A stretch of DNA of 64,000 nucleotides from Nissolia schottii (taxonomy: Eukaryota; Streptophyta; Magnoliopsida; Fabales; Fabaceae), in the NCBI GenBank assembly GCA_003254905.1, contig QANU01043887.1, forward strand, positions 1-64,000, in the 5' to 3' direction. The position numbers and the translations under genes were made by a program. Each line of letters begins with the position of its first letter. Position 1 is the stretch's first letter. Under the pieces are notes generated by a model. The model had not been told where the DNA came from, made no database searches, and saw only the letters and a program-made list of their open reading frames with translations. Of this stretch, positions 1 to 13,330 are shown piece after piece.

Positions 1-801
1 TCATTTTCTTATGATTATATTTATTTTTATAGAATCTTTTTTAATTAGGAAGTAGATATTTGCAAAACTGTTTTAGAAAAATGTGAAACTGTTTTAGAAT
101 CAGATAAGACCACAGATTTTACATCATTAAATATATTCATTTTGGTTTATTTTTATTTTGTATTCGAGTCATGTCTAGAGTGCTCCAATTGTGTATAGGC
201 AGAATCCTCGTATCGGTCGCGTATTTTATGATGTATATTTATGTTTAATGTAAAAGGGTTTATGTTTAGTCGGAAAAAAAGTTTTATTTGCTTTAATTAA
301 AGGTAAAGTGTATGTTTTACGAACAGGGTTTCAGAGGCATCCGTGGGGGAAATAATCCCTTGCGTGTGGTCACTTCCTAATTTGAAACGTGACAGTTAGG
401 CATAGAGCAGTAGGTTTCCCTATGTCTATTGGAGCAAGTATCCTTATGTAAAGTTACGATTGTATAAATGGTAGGCACCCCATTTGTACAAGACGTAACG
501 TTACACGAGGCCTATAGGATGTTAGTCATGTCACGTCTAGGGTCATTTAGAAGAGTCAACAATGTCTAGAGCCCAGTAAGCATGCTAGAGTCAGATATGT
601 CTGTTGTGTCTTCTTTCGTTCCTTGGCCTCGCGCCTTGTTAGCCTATGCAGGTAGCTATGAGGGTGGGTATGGAATATCAGAGAAGCGCAATGGAGACAG
701 TGTGTGATCAGAAGGAGCGAGTTCGTGACATTTGGGAACCAAATGTTTAAGATGAAAAGATTGCGACGACCACTAGAACGTAAGAGAAAAACAAAAGGGC
801 G

Positions 802-835
802 TCTCGCGCGAGACGTTTTGTGATCTCGCCCGAGA
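802..835. repeat. Paired CTCGCGCGAG palindromes (example unit)
   Basis: TCTCGCGCGAGA and TCTCGCCCGAGA lie 10 bases apart, just upstream of the TATA-like stretch of the unit. The pair recurs at the same place in every unit, with substitutions that mostly look like CpG loss (CGCG becoming CACG or CGTG). It could be a protein-binding palindrome from the ancestral LTR U3 region; no function can be assigned from sequence alone. Confidence 0.6.
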
Positions 836-3800
836 TGAGGGTCAGAAAGACGCGAGCTACAACGATGGGGCATATGGGCGCGCTGCAACATGTTGAGGAA
901 TTAGTCTCACATCGTTTAGAATTGTAGAAGGGGGTCTCCTCCTCCCCTTATATATAATGACATCTCGTGAATATTTAAACTTGTTATTTCACTGCAGAGG
1001 TTTAGAGATCACACTACTGTTAGACTTTTCGCTCCGGTTACCTTTTTATTTCTTTTCTCCCTCTCGTCTTTCGTTCATGGGAAAGAAGTGCCTTCACATA
1101 AGGTGTTTGGAGCTCCCAGCTTAGTTCTCGCTAGCAGTCAGCCATGTTAAGGTGAGTGATTTTCATCACGGTTTATTTCACACTATGCATTTATTTTATT
1201 GTTATTTATTCATTTACTTTAACGTTATTTTATTTATGCATGTTTTATAAAGTTTTACGAGGTGGAATTGTTTATTTAGTTATCTATTTATGAGGTTATT
1301 GTTTTAATTAAATAGTCATTTTCTTATGATTATATTTATTTTTATAGAATCTTTTTTAATTAGGAAGTAGATATTTGCGAAACTGTTTTAGAAAAATGTG
1401 AAACTGTTTTAGAATTAGATAAGACCACAGATTTTACATCATTAAATATATTCATTTTGGTTTATTTTTATTTTGTATTCGAGTCATGTCTAGAGTGCAC
1501 CAATTGTGTATAGGCAGAATCCTCGTATCGGTCGCGTATTTTATGATGTATATTTATATTTAATGTTAAAGGGTTTATGTTTAGTCAAAAAAAAGTTTTA
1601 TTTGATTTAATTAAATGTAAAGTGTATGTTTTACGAAAAGGGTTTCAGCGGCATCCGTGGGAGAAATAATCCCTTGAGTGTGGTCACCTCCTAAGTTGAA
1701 ACTTGACAGTTTGGCATAGAGCAGTACGTTTCCCTATGTCTATTGGAGCAAGTGTCCTTATGAAAAGTTACGATTGTATAAATGGTAGGCGCCCCATTTG
1801 TACAAGACGTAACGTTACACGAGGCCTATAGGATGTCAGTCATGTCACGTCTAGGGTCAGTTAGAAGAGTCAACAATGTCTAGAGCCCAGTAAGCATGCC
1901 AGAGTCAGATATGTCTGTTGTGTCTTCTTTCGTTCCTTGGCCTCGCGCCTTGTTAGCCTATGTAAAGCAAGTAGCTATAAGGGTGGGTATAGAATATCAC
2001 AGAAGCGCAACGGAGACAGTCTATGATCAGAAGGAACGAGTTCGTGACATTTGGGAACCAAATGTTTAAGATGAAAGGATTGCGACGACCCCTAGAAGGA
2101 AAGAGAAAAACAAAAGGGTGTCTCACGCGAGATAGTTTTGCAATCTCGCGCGAGATGAGAGTTAGAAAGACGCGAGCTACAACGACGGGGAGTATGGGCG
2201 CGCTGCAACATGTCGAGGAATTAGTCCACATCGTTTAGAATTGTAGAAGGGGGTCTCCTCCTCCCCTTATACATAATGACATCTCGTGAATATTTAAACT
2301 TGTTATTTCACTGCAGAGGTTTAGAGATCACACTACTGTTAGACTTTTCGCTCCGGTTACCTTTTTATTTCTTTTCTCCCTTTCGTCTTTCGTTCATGGG
2401 AAAGAAGTGCCTTCACATAAGGTGTTTGGAGCACCCAGCTTAGTTCTCGCTAGCAGTCAGCTATGTTAAGGTGAGTGATTTTCTTCACGGTTTATTTTAG
2501 ACTATGCATTTATTTTAATGTTATTTCTCTTTTATTTAAACGTTATTTTATCTTTGCATCTTTTTATAAACTTTTACGAGGTGCAATTGATTATTTAGTT
2601 ATCTATTTATGAGGTTATTGTTTTAATTAAATAGTCATTTTCTTATGATTATTTTTATAGAATCTTTTTTATTTAGGAAGTAGATATTCACGAAACTATT
2701 TTAGAAAATTGTGAAACTGTTTTAGAATCACATAAGCCCACAGATTTTACATCAGTAAATAGATTCATTTTGGTCTTATTTTTATTTTGTATTCGAGTCA
2801 TGTCTAGAGTGCTCCAATTATGTATAGGCAGAATCCTCGTATCGGTCGCGTATTTTATCACGTATATTTATGTTCAATGTAAAAGAGTTTATGTTTAGTC
2901 GGAAAAAAGGTTTTATTTGTTTTAATTAAAGGTAAAGTGTATGTTTTACGAATAGGGTTTCAGAGGCATCCATGGGGGAAATAATCCCTTGCGTGTGGTC
3001 ACCTCCTAAGTTGAAACGTGACAGTTAGGCATAGAGCAGTAGGTTTCCCTATGTCTATTGGAGCAAGTGTCCTTATGTAAAGTTAGGATTGTGTAAATGG
3101 TAGGCGCCCCATTTGTACAAGACGTAACGTTACACGAGGCCTATAGGATGTCAGTCATGTCACGTCTAGGGTCAGTTAGAAGAGTCAACAATGTCTAGAG
3201 CCTAGTAAGCATGCCAGAGTCAGATATGTCTGTTGTGTGTTCTTTCGTTCCTTGGCCTCGTGCCTTGTTAGCCTATGTAAGGCAGGTAGCTATAAGGGTG
3301 GGTATGGAATATCAGAGAAGCGCAACGGAGACAGTGTATGATCAGATGGAACGAGTTCGTGACATTTGGGAAGCAAATGTTTAAGATGAAAAGATTGCGA
3401 CGACCCCTAGAAGGAAAGAGAAAAACAACAGGGTGTCTCACGCGAGATAGTTTTGCAATCTCGCGCGAGCTGAGAGTTAGAAAGACGCGAGCTACAACGA
3501 CGGGGTGTATGGGCGCGCTGCAACATGTCGAGGAATTAGTCCACATCGTTTAGAATTGTAGAAGGGGGTCTCCTCCTCCCCTTATATATAATGACATCTC
3601 GTGAATATTTAAACTTGTTATTTCACTGCAGAGGTTTAGAGATCACACTACTGTTAGACTTTTCGCTCCGGTTACCTTTTTATTTCTTTTCTCCCTTTCG
3701 TCTTTCGTTCATGGGAAAGAAGTGCCTTCACATAAGGTGTTTGGAGCTCCCAGCTTAGTTCTCGCTAGCAGTCATCCATGTTAAGGTAAGTGATTTTCTT

Positions 3801-6800
3801 CACGGTTTATTTTAGACTATGCGTTTATTTTAATGTTATTTCTCTTTTTTTTAAACGTTATTTTATTTTTGCATCTTTTTATAAACTTTTACAAGGTGCA
3901 ATTGATTATTTAGTTATCTATTTATGAGGTTATTGTTTTAATTAAATAGTCATTTTCTTATGATTATTTTTATAGAATCTTTTTTATTTAAGAAGTAGAT
4001 ATTTACGAAACTATTTTAGAAAATTGTGAAACTGTTTTAGAATCACATAAGACCACAGATTTTACATCATTAAATAGATTCATTTTGGTCTTATTTTTAT
4101 TTTGTATTCGAGTCATGTCTAGAGTGCTCCAATTATGTATAGGCAGAATCCTCGTATCGGTCGCGTATTTTATCATGTATATTTATGTTCAATGTAAAAG
4201 AGTTTATGTTTAGTCGAAAAGAAAGTTTTATTTGTTTTAATTAAAGGTAAAGTGTATGTTTTACAAAAAGGGTTTCAGAGGCATCCGTGGGGGTAATAAT
4301 CCCTTGCGTGTGGTCACCTCCTAAGTTGAAACGTGACAGTTTGGCATAGAGCAGTAGGTTTCCCTATGTCTATTGGAGCAAGTGTCCTTATTGAAAAGTT
4401 ACGATTGTATAAATGGTAGGCGCCCCATTTGTACAAGACGTAACGTTACACGAGACCTATAGGATGTCAGTCATGTCACGTCTAGGGTCAGTTAGAAGAG
4501 TCAACAATGTCTAGAGCCCAGTAAGCATGCCAGAGTCAGATATGTCTGTTGTGTCTTCTTTCGTTCCTTGGCCTCGCGCCTTGTTAGCCTATGTAAAGTA
4601 AGTAGCTATAAGGGTGGGTATGAAATATCAGAGAAGCGCAACGGGGACAGTGTATGATCAGAAGGAACGAGTTCGTGACATTTGGGAACCAAATGTTTAA
4701 GATGAAAAGATTGCGACGACCCCTAGAAGGAAAGAGAAAAACAAAAGGGCATCTCGCGCGAGACGTTATGTGATCTCGCGCGAGATGAGAGTCAGAAAGA
4801 CGCGAGCTACAACGATGGGGCATATGGGCGCGCTGCAACATGTTGAGGAATTAGTCTCACATCGTTTAGAATTGTAGAAGGGGGTCTCCTCCTCCCCTTA
4901 TATATAATGACATCTCGTGAATATTTAAACTTGTTATTTCACTGCAGAGGTTTAGAGATCACACTATTGTTAGACTTTTCGCTCCGGTTACCTTTTTATT
5001 TCTTTTCTCCCTTTCGTTTTTCGTTCATGGGAAAGAAGTGCCTTCACATAAGGTGTTTGGAGCTCCCAGCTTAGTTCTCACTAGCAGTCAGCCATGTTAA
5101 GGTGAGTGATTTTCTTCACGGTTTATTTTAGACTATGCGTTTATTTTAATGTTATTTAGTCATTTATTTTAACGTTATTTTATTTATGCATGTTTTATTA
5201 AATTTTACGAGGAGGAATTGATTATTTAGTTGTCTATTTATTAGGTTATTGTTTTAATTAATTAGTCATTTTCTCATGTTTATTTTAATAGAATCTTTTT
5301 TATTTAGGAAGTGGATATTTACGAAACTATTTTAGAAAACTGTGAAACTGTTTTACAATCACATAAGACCACATATTTTACATCATTAAATATATTTATT
5401 TTGGTCTTAGTTTTATTTTGTATTCGAGTCATGTCTAGAATGCTCTGATTTTGTATAGGCAGAATCCTCGGATCGGTCGCGTATTTTATCATGTATATGT
5501 TATGAAAATTTTTATTTGGGTTAATTAAAGTTAAAGTGTATGTTTTACGAAAAGGGTTTCAGAGGCATCCGTGGGGGAAATAATCCGTTGCGTGTGGTCA
5601 CCTCCTAAGTTGGAACGTGACAGTTTGGTATAGAGCAGTAGGTTTCCCTATGTCTATTGGAGCAAGTGTCCTTATGTAAAGTTACAATTGTATAAATGGT
5701 AGGCGCCCCATTTGTACAAGACGTAACATTACACGAGGCCTATAGGATGTTAGTCATGTCATGTCTGGGGTCAGTTAGAAGAGTTAGCAATGTCTAGAGC
5801 TCAGTAAGCATGTCAGAGTAAGATATGTCTGTTGTGTCTTTTTTCATTCCTTGACCTCGCGCCTTGTTAGCCTATGTAAAACAGGTAGCTATAAGGGTGG
5901 GTATGGAATATCAGAGAAGCGCAACAGAGACAGTGTATGAGCAGAAGGAACGAGTTTGTGACATTTGGGAAACAAATGTTTAAGATGACAAGATTATGAC
6001 GACACCTAGAAGGAAAGAGAAAAACAAGAAGGGCATCTCGCGCGAGACATTTTGCAATCTCGCGTGAGATTAGAGTCAGAAAGACGCGAGCTACAACGAC
6101 GGGGCGTATGGGCGCGCTGCAACATGCCGAGGAATTAGTCTCACATCGTTTAGAATTGTAGAAGGGGGTCTCCTCCTCCCCTTATATATATGGAGACATC
6201 TCGTGAATATTTAAACTTGTTATTTCACTGCAGAGCTGTAGAGGTCACACTTTTGTTAGACTTTTCGCTCCGGTTACCTTTTTATTTCTTTTCTCTCTCT
6301 CTTCTGTCGTTCGTGGGAAAGAAGTGCCTTCACATAAGGTGTTTGGAGCTCCCAGCTTAGTTCTCGCTAGCAGTCAGCCATGTTAAGGTTAGTGACTTTT
6401 TTCACGGTTTATTTGAGACGATGCATTTATTCATTTATTTTAACGTTATTTTATTTATGCATGTTTTATGAAATTTTACGAGGTGGAATTGATTATTTAG
6501 TTATCTCTTTACTAGGTTATTGTTTTAATTAATTAGCCATTTTCTCATGATTATTGTTATAGAATCTTTTTTATTTAGGAAGTAGATATTTACGAAACTA
6601 TTTTAGAAAATTGTGTAACTGTTTTAGAATCACATTAGACCACATATTTTACATCATTAAATATATTCATTTTGGTCTTATTTTTATTTTATATTCGAGT
6701 AATGTCTAGAGTGCTCCAATTGTGTATAGGCAGAATACTCGGATCGGTTGCGTATTTTATGAAAAGGGTTTCAGAGGCATGCGTGAGGGAAATAATCCCT

Positions 6801-9726
6801 TGCGTGTGGTCCCCTCCTAAGTTGGAACGTGACAGTTTGGTATAGAGCAATAGGTTTCCCTATGTCTATTGGAGCAAGTGTTCTTATCTAAAGTTACGAT
6901 TGTATAAATGGTAGGCGCCCCATTTGTACAAGACGTAACGTTACACGAGGCCTATAGGATGCTAGTCATGTCATGTCTAGGGCAGTTAGAAGGGTCAGCA
7001 ATGTCTAGAGCCCAGCAAGCATGTCAGAGTCAGGTATGTCAGTTGTGTCTTCTTTCGTTCCTTGGCCTCACGCCTTGTTAGCCTATGTAAAGCAAGTAGC
7101 TATAAGGGTGGGTATGGAATATCAGAGAAGCGCAACGGAGACAGTGTATGATCAGAAGGAACGAGTTCGTGACATTTGGGAACCAAATGTTTAAGATGAA
7201 AAGATTGCGACGACCCTTAGAAGGTAAGAGAAAAACAAAAGGGCGTCTCGCGCGAGACGTTATGTGATCTCGCGCGAGATGAGAGGCTGAAAGACGCGAG
7301 CTATAACGACATGGCATATGGGAGCGCTGTAACATGTCGAGGAATTAGTCTCACATCGTTTAGAATGGTAGAAGGGGGGTCTCCTCCTCCCCTTATATAT
7401 GGAGACATCTCGTGAATATTTAAACTTGTTATTTCACTGCAGAGCTGTAGAGGTCACAATTTTGTGGACTTTTTGCTCCGGTTACCTTTTTATTTCTTGT
7501 CTCCCTCTCGTCTTTCGTTTGTGGGAAAGAAGTGCCTTCACATAAGGTGTTTTGAGCTCCCAGCTTAGTTCTCGATAGCAGTCAGCCATGTTAAGGTGAG
7601 TGACTTTCTTCACGGTTTATTTTAGACGATGCATTTATTCATTTATTTTAACGTTATTTTATTTATGCATGTTTTATGAAATTTTACGGGGTGGAATTGA
7701 TTATTTAGTTATCTATTTATGAGGTTATTGTTTTAATTAATTAGTCATTTTCTCATGATTATTTTTATAGAATCTTTTTTCTTTAGGAAGTAGATATTTA
7801 CGAAACTATTTTAGAAAATTGTGAAACTATTTTAGAATCACATAAGATCACATATTTTACATCATTAAATATATTCATTTTGGTCTTATTTTTATTTTGT
7901 ATTCGAGTCATGTCTAGAGTGCTTCAATTGTGTATAGGCAGAATCCTCGGATCGGTCACATATTTTATCATGTATATTTACATTTAATGTAAAAGAGTTT
8001 ATGTTTAGTAGAAAAAAAAGTTGTATTTGTTTTAATTAAAGTTAAAGTGTATGTTTTACGAAAAGGGTTTCAGAGGCATCCATGGCGGAAATAATCCCTT
8101 GCGTGTGGTCACCTCCTAAGTTGGAACGTGATAGTTATGTATAGAGCAGTAGGTTTCCCTATGTCTATTGGAGCAAGTGTCCTTATGTAAAGTTACGATT
8201 GTATAAATGGTAGGCGCCCCATTTGTACAAGACGTAACGTTACACGAGGTATGTAGGATGTCAGTCATGTCATGTCTAGGGTCAGTTATGTCAGTTGGCA
8301 ATGTCTAGAGCCCAATAAGCATGTCAGAGTCAGATATGTCGGTTGTGTCTTCTTTCGTTCCTTGACCTCGTGCCTTGTTAACCTAAGTAAAGCAAGTAGC
8401 TATAAGGGTGGGTATGGAATATCAGAGAAGCGCAACAAAGACAGTGTATGATTAGAAGGAACGAGTTCGTGAAATTTGGGAACCAAATGTTTAAGAAGAA
8501 AAGATTGTGACGACCCCTAGAAGGAAAGAGAAAAACAAAAGGGCGTCTCACGTGAGTCGTTTTGCAATCTCGCGCGAGATGAGAGTCAGAAAGACGCGAG
8601 CTACAACGACGGGCTGTATGGGCGCGCTGTAACATGTCAAGGAATTAGTCTCACATCGTTTACGAATGTAGAAGGGGGGTCTCCTCCTCCCCTTATATAT
8701 GGAGACATCTCATGAATATTTAAATTTGTTATTTCACTGCAGAGCTTTAGAGGTCACACTTTTGTTAGACTTTTCACTCCGGTTACCTTTTTATTTGTTT
8801 TCTCCCTCTCTTCTTTCGTTCATGGGAAAGAACTGCATTCACATAGGGTGTTTGGAGCTCCCAGCTTAGTTCTTGCTAGCGGTCAGCCATGTTACGGTGA
8901 GTGACTTTCTTCACGGTTTATTTTAGACCATGCATTTATTTTAAAGTTATTTATTCATTTACTTTAGCGTTATTTTATTAATGCATGTTTTATAAAATTT
9001 TAAGAGGTGGAATTGATTATTTTATTTATCCATTTATGAGGTTATTGTTTTAGTTAATTAGTCATTTTCTTATGATTATTTTTATAGAATCTTGTCCTTT
9101 ATGAAGTAGATGTTTACAAAACTATTTTAGAAAATAGTCAAACTGTTTTAGAATCACATGGGACCACATAATTTACTTCATTAAATATATTCATTTTGGT
9201 CTTATTTTTATTTTGCCTTCGAGTCATGTCTAGAGTGTTCCAATTATGTATAGGTAGAATCCTCAGATCAGTTGCATATTTTATCATGTATATTTATGTG
9301 TGATGTGAAAGAGTTTATGTTTAGTCGAAATTTTTTTTTATATTTGTCTTAATTAAAGTTAAAGTGTATGTTTTTACGAAATTTCAGAGGCATCCATGGG
9401 GGAAATAGTCCCTCGCGTGTGGTCACCTCCTAAGTTGGAACGTGACAGTTTAGTATCAGAGCAGTAGGTTTCCCTATGTCTATTGGAGAACGTGTCCTTA
9501 TGTAAAGATACGATTGTATAAATGGTAGGCGCCCCATTTGTACAAGACGTAATGTTACATGAGGCCTATAGGATGTCAGTCATGTCGAGTGTAGGGTCAA
9601 ATAGAAAAGTCAGCAATGTCTAGAGCCAGTAAGCATGTCAGAGTCAGATATGTCAGTTGTGTCTTCTTTCGTTCGTTGAGCTCGCGCCTTGTTAGCCTAT
9701 GTAAAGCAGGTAGCTATAAGGGTGGG

Positions 9727-10304
9727 CAAGGTTATCAAACTCGAGAGTTTAAGTAAACTCGTGGAGTCTTAGTAAACTCGAATCGTAAACTCGACTCGTA
9801 AACCTGTATGAGTTTACAGACGTAAAAGAATATGTTATAAGCAATATAATTAGGAATAAACTTGATTAAATATTGTATTTATAATTGAAATTGAATAATA
9901 TTAACCTTAAATTAAATTAATGAAAGAAATATCATAAAATACACCTTAATGCATGACACTTAGTGGTTATGTCATATTTTATTCAGGATCTGTATTCTTT
10001 TATAGTTCAATAAAACATTGCTCAATTATGATAAATATATGAAATTAGCTAAATAAACTCAATATATATTATCTAATATAAACAAAGTTAGGTAAAATGA
10101 AGTTACAAAATTTGTACATTTTGAGGTAAACTCGTAAACTCGTAGGTAGATTTTAACTCGTAAACTCGTTAGTATAATCGAGAATTTACTTAAACTCGTA
10201 CGAGTTTACCAAAAAAGAGTTTACATAAGTGTTAACTCGTTTTGTGTAGTAAAATCGTAAACTCGTAAGAGTTTACGAGTTAACTTGAGAGTTTAATAAC
10301 CATG
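9727..10304. mobile_element. Non-autonomous hAT element (578 bp), related to the element at 23486-30442
   Basis: The element interrupts one array unit and is flanked by a perfect 8-bp duplication AGGGTGGG (9719-9726 and 10305-10312), the hAT hallmark. Its ends are CAAGGTTATCAAACTC and, inverted, CATGGTTATTAAACTC. TAAACTCG-type motifs are repeated in both orientations just inside each end, as expected for transposase-binding subterminal repeats. There is no coding capacity. Its ends match the autonomous-type element at 23486-30442, so that family's transposase probably mobilised it. Confidence 0.88.
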
Positions 10305-12636
10305 AGGGTGGGTATGGAATATCAGAGAAGTACAACGGAGACAGTGTATGATCAAAAGGAACGAGTTCGTGACATTTGAACCAAACGTTTGAGACGAAAA
10401 GATTGTGACGACCCCTAGAAGGAAAGAGAAAACAATAAGGCATATCGCGCGAGACGTTTTGCAATCTCGCGCTAGATGAGAGACAGAAAGACGCGAGCTA
10501 CAACAGTCGAGCATGTGGGCGCGCTGCAACATGTCGAGGAATTAGTTTGATATCGTTTACGAATGTAGAAGGGGTCTCCTCCTCCCCTTATATATGGAGG
10601 CATCTCGTGAGTATTTAAACTTGCTATTTCAATGCAGAGCTTTAGAGGTCACACTTTTGTTAGACTTTTCACTCTGGTTACCATTTTATTTCTTTTCTCC
10701 CTCTCGTCTTTCGTTCATGGGAAAGCAGTGCATTCGCATAGAGTGTTTGGAGCTCCTAGCTTAGTTCTTGCTAGCAGTCAGCCATGTGAAGGTGAGTGAC
10801 TTTCTTCACGGTTTATTTTAGATCATGCATTTATTTTAAAGTTATTTATTCATTTATTTTGGCTATATTTTATTTATGCATATTTTATAAAATTTTAAGA
10901 GGTGGAATTTATTATTTTTATTATCTATTTATGAGGTTATTGTTTTAATTAATTAGTCATTTTCTTAATGATTATTTTTATAGAATCTTGTTCTTTATGA
11001 AACAGATGTTGACGAAACTATTTTATAAAATTGTGAAACTGTTTGACCACATATTTTACTTCATTAAATATATTCATTTTGGTCTTGTTTTTATTTTGCA
11101 TTTGAGTCATGTCTAAAGTGCTCCAACTGTGTATAGGTAGAATCCTCAGATTAGTAGCGTATTTTATCATGTATATTTATGTTTAATGTGAAAGAGTTTA
11201 TGTTTAGTTGAAAAAAAGTTGTATTTGTTTTAATTAAAGTTAAAGTGTACGTTTTTATGAAAAGGGTTTCTGAGGAATCCATAGGGAAAGTAGTCCCTTG
11301 CGTGTGGTCACCTCCTAAGTTGGAACGTGACAGTTTAGTATCATGGCAGTGGGTTTCCGTATGTCTATTGGAGCAAGTGTCCTTATGTAAAGTTACGATT
11401 GTATAAATGGTTGACGCCCCATTTGTACAAGACGTAATGTTACATAAGGCCTATAGGACGTTAGTCAAGTCAGTTAGAAAAGTAAGTAATGTCTAGAGCC
11501 CTGTAAGCATGTCAGAGTCAGATATGTCAGTTGTGTCTTCTTTCGTTCCTTGACCTCGCGCCTTGTTAGCCTATGTAAAGCAGGTAGCTATAAAGGTGGG
11601 TATGGAATATCAGAGAAGTGCAACGGAGACAGTGTATGATCAGATAGACGAGTTCGTGACATTTGGGAACCTAATGTTTAAGACGAAAAGATTATGACGA
11701 CCCCTAGAAGGAAACAGAAAACAATAGGGCGTTTCGCGCGAGACGTTTTGCAATCTTGCGCGAGATGAGAGTCTGAAAGACGCGAGCTACAACGACAAGG
11801 CGTGTGGGCGCGCTGCAACATGTCGAGGTATTAGTCTCACATCGTTTACGAATGTAGAAGGGGGTCTCCTCCTCCCCTTATATGTGGAGGCATCTCGTGA
11901 GTATTTAAACTTGTTATTTCACTGTAGAGCTTTAGAGGTCACACTTTTGTTAGACTTATCGTTCCGGTTACCTTTTTATTTCTTTCTCCCTCTCGTCTTT
12001 CGTTCGTGGGAAAGAAGTGCATTCGCATAGGGTGTTTGGAGCTCCCAGCTTACTTCTTGCTAGCGGTCAGCCATGTTAAGGGGAGTGACTTTCTTCATGG
12101 TTTATTTTAGATCATGCATTTATTTTAAAGTTATTTATTCATTTATTTTGGCTATATTTTATTTATGCATATTTTATAAAATTTTAAGAGGTGGAATTGA
12201 TTATTTTATTTATCTATTTATGAGGTTATTGTTTTAATTAATTAGTCATTTTCTTATGATTATTTTTATAGAGTCTTTTTATTTATATAGTAGATGTTTA
12301 CGAAACTATTTTAGAAAATTGTGAAACTATTTTAGAATCACATGGGACCACATATTTTAATTTATTAAATATATTCACGTTGGTCTTATTTTTATTTTGT
12401 ATTCGAGTCATGTCTAAAGGCCTCCAATTGTGTATAGGCAAAATCCTCGGATCAGTCGCGTATTTTGTCATGTATATTTATGTTTAATGTAAAGGAGTTT
12501 ATGTTTAGTTGGAAAAAAAGTTTTATTTGTTTTAATTAAAGTTAAAGTGTATGTTTTTACGAAAAGGGTTTCAAAGGCATCCCTGGGGACATAGTCCCTT
12601 GCGTGTGGTCACCTCCTAAGTTGAAACGTGACAGTT

Positions 12637-12648
12637 TGGTATCAGAGC
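12637..12648 (+). other. Retrotransposon primer binding site in the last array unit
   Basis: TGGTATCAGAGC matches the 3' end complement of plant initiator tRNA-Met, the usual minus-strand primer of plant copia and many gypsy elements. The same place in other units reads TAGTATCAGAGC (about 9450) or shorter variants such as TGGTATAGAGC (about 5625) and AGGCATAGAGC (about 397). The array is therefore built on retroelement sequence. Confidence 0.7.
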
Positions 12649-12952
12649 AGTAGGTTTGCCTATGTCTATTGGAGCAAGTGTCAAAGTAACGATTGTATAA
12701 ATGGTAGGCGCCCCATTTGTACAAGACGTAATGTTACATGAGGCCTATAGGATGTCAGTCATGTCATATCTATGGTCAATTAGAAGAGTCAGTAATGTCT
12801 AGAATCTAGTAAGCATGTCAAAGTCAGATATGTCAGTTGTGTCTTCTTTTCGTCCTTGATCTCGCGCCTTGTTAGCCTCTGTCAAGCAGGTAGCTATAAG
12901 GGTGGGTATGGAATATCAGAGAAGCGCATCAGAGACAGTGTATGATCCGAAG

Positions 12953-13149
12953 GGACTGGCTTATTTGCACCAAGAGTGCTTGGAGTAGGTCTTGCACTGC
13001 GATGTGAAGCCTCGGAACATACTCTTGGACTCTGATTTTACCCTAAGGTAGCAGATTTTGGCCTCTCCAAGCTTCTAAATAGAGATGGGTGTGACAATTT
13101 TGGCTTTTCCAAAATAAGAGGGACTCGTGGTTACATGGTTCCGGATATC
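12953..13149 (+). pseudogene. Receptor-like kinase fragment
   Basis: Translation from 12953 reads GLAYLHQECLE, a stop at 12986-12988, then VLHCDVKPRNILLDSDF, the catalytic-loop region of a plant receptor-like kinase. A frameshift near 13045 moves to a frame reading ADFGLSKLLNRD and later IRGTRGYM, the DFG activation segment and subdomain VIII start. The HCDVKPxN form resembles G-type lectin S-receptor-like kinases (family knowledge). Only about 65 residues of kinase domain remain, with a nonsense codon (probably Trp to stop) and a frameshift. It abuts the broken end of the tandem array. Confidence 0.75.
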
Positions 13150-13330
13150 CTTGGGGGTGACCAGTGGCGGCAAGAATATCTTTGTGGATCTCTCATTTTC
13201 TCTATAATTAGATTAAGAAGATAAGCCATTTTGACAAGCAGGTCGAAGTGAAAAGACATGAGGGTGGAAAAAAGCAGGTAGTGGGGGATGGGCATTCCCG
13301 TAGGTTTTTGTCCCTGCTGCTTGAATAAGG

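Larger units (their letters stand above)
1..12948 (+). repeat. Tandem array of ~1.3-kb LTR/leader-derived units
   Basis: The same sequence recurs head to tail. The marker 'cgtgacagtt' (or a near variant) lies at about 391, 1705, 3020, 4335, 5619, 6831, 8130, 9444, 11329 and 12630, giving periods of 1314, 1315, 1315, 1284, 1212, 1299, 1314, 1885 and 1301. The long period is explained by a 578-bp insertion. Each unit has a TATA-like stretch (948-956 in the first), paired CpG-rich palindromes, a splice-donor-like AAG/GTGAGT, and a PBS-like motif after the marker. The array begins before the window and stops mid-unit near 12948. The ORFs of 60-99 codons in the units are frame accidents with no recognisable domain. 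Seen: periodicity and motifs. Inferred: origin from a retrotransposon LTR and 5' leader. Confidence 0.9.

Noticed and set aside
556..10532. Repeated minus-strand frames of 60-99 codons in the tandem array
   Set aside because: They track the repeat, drift in length with each unit, lack domains and overlap plus-strand frames. They are by-products of the repeat, not a gene family.
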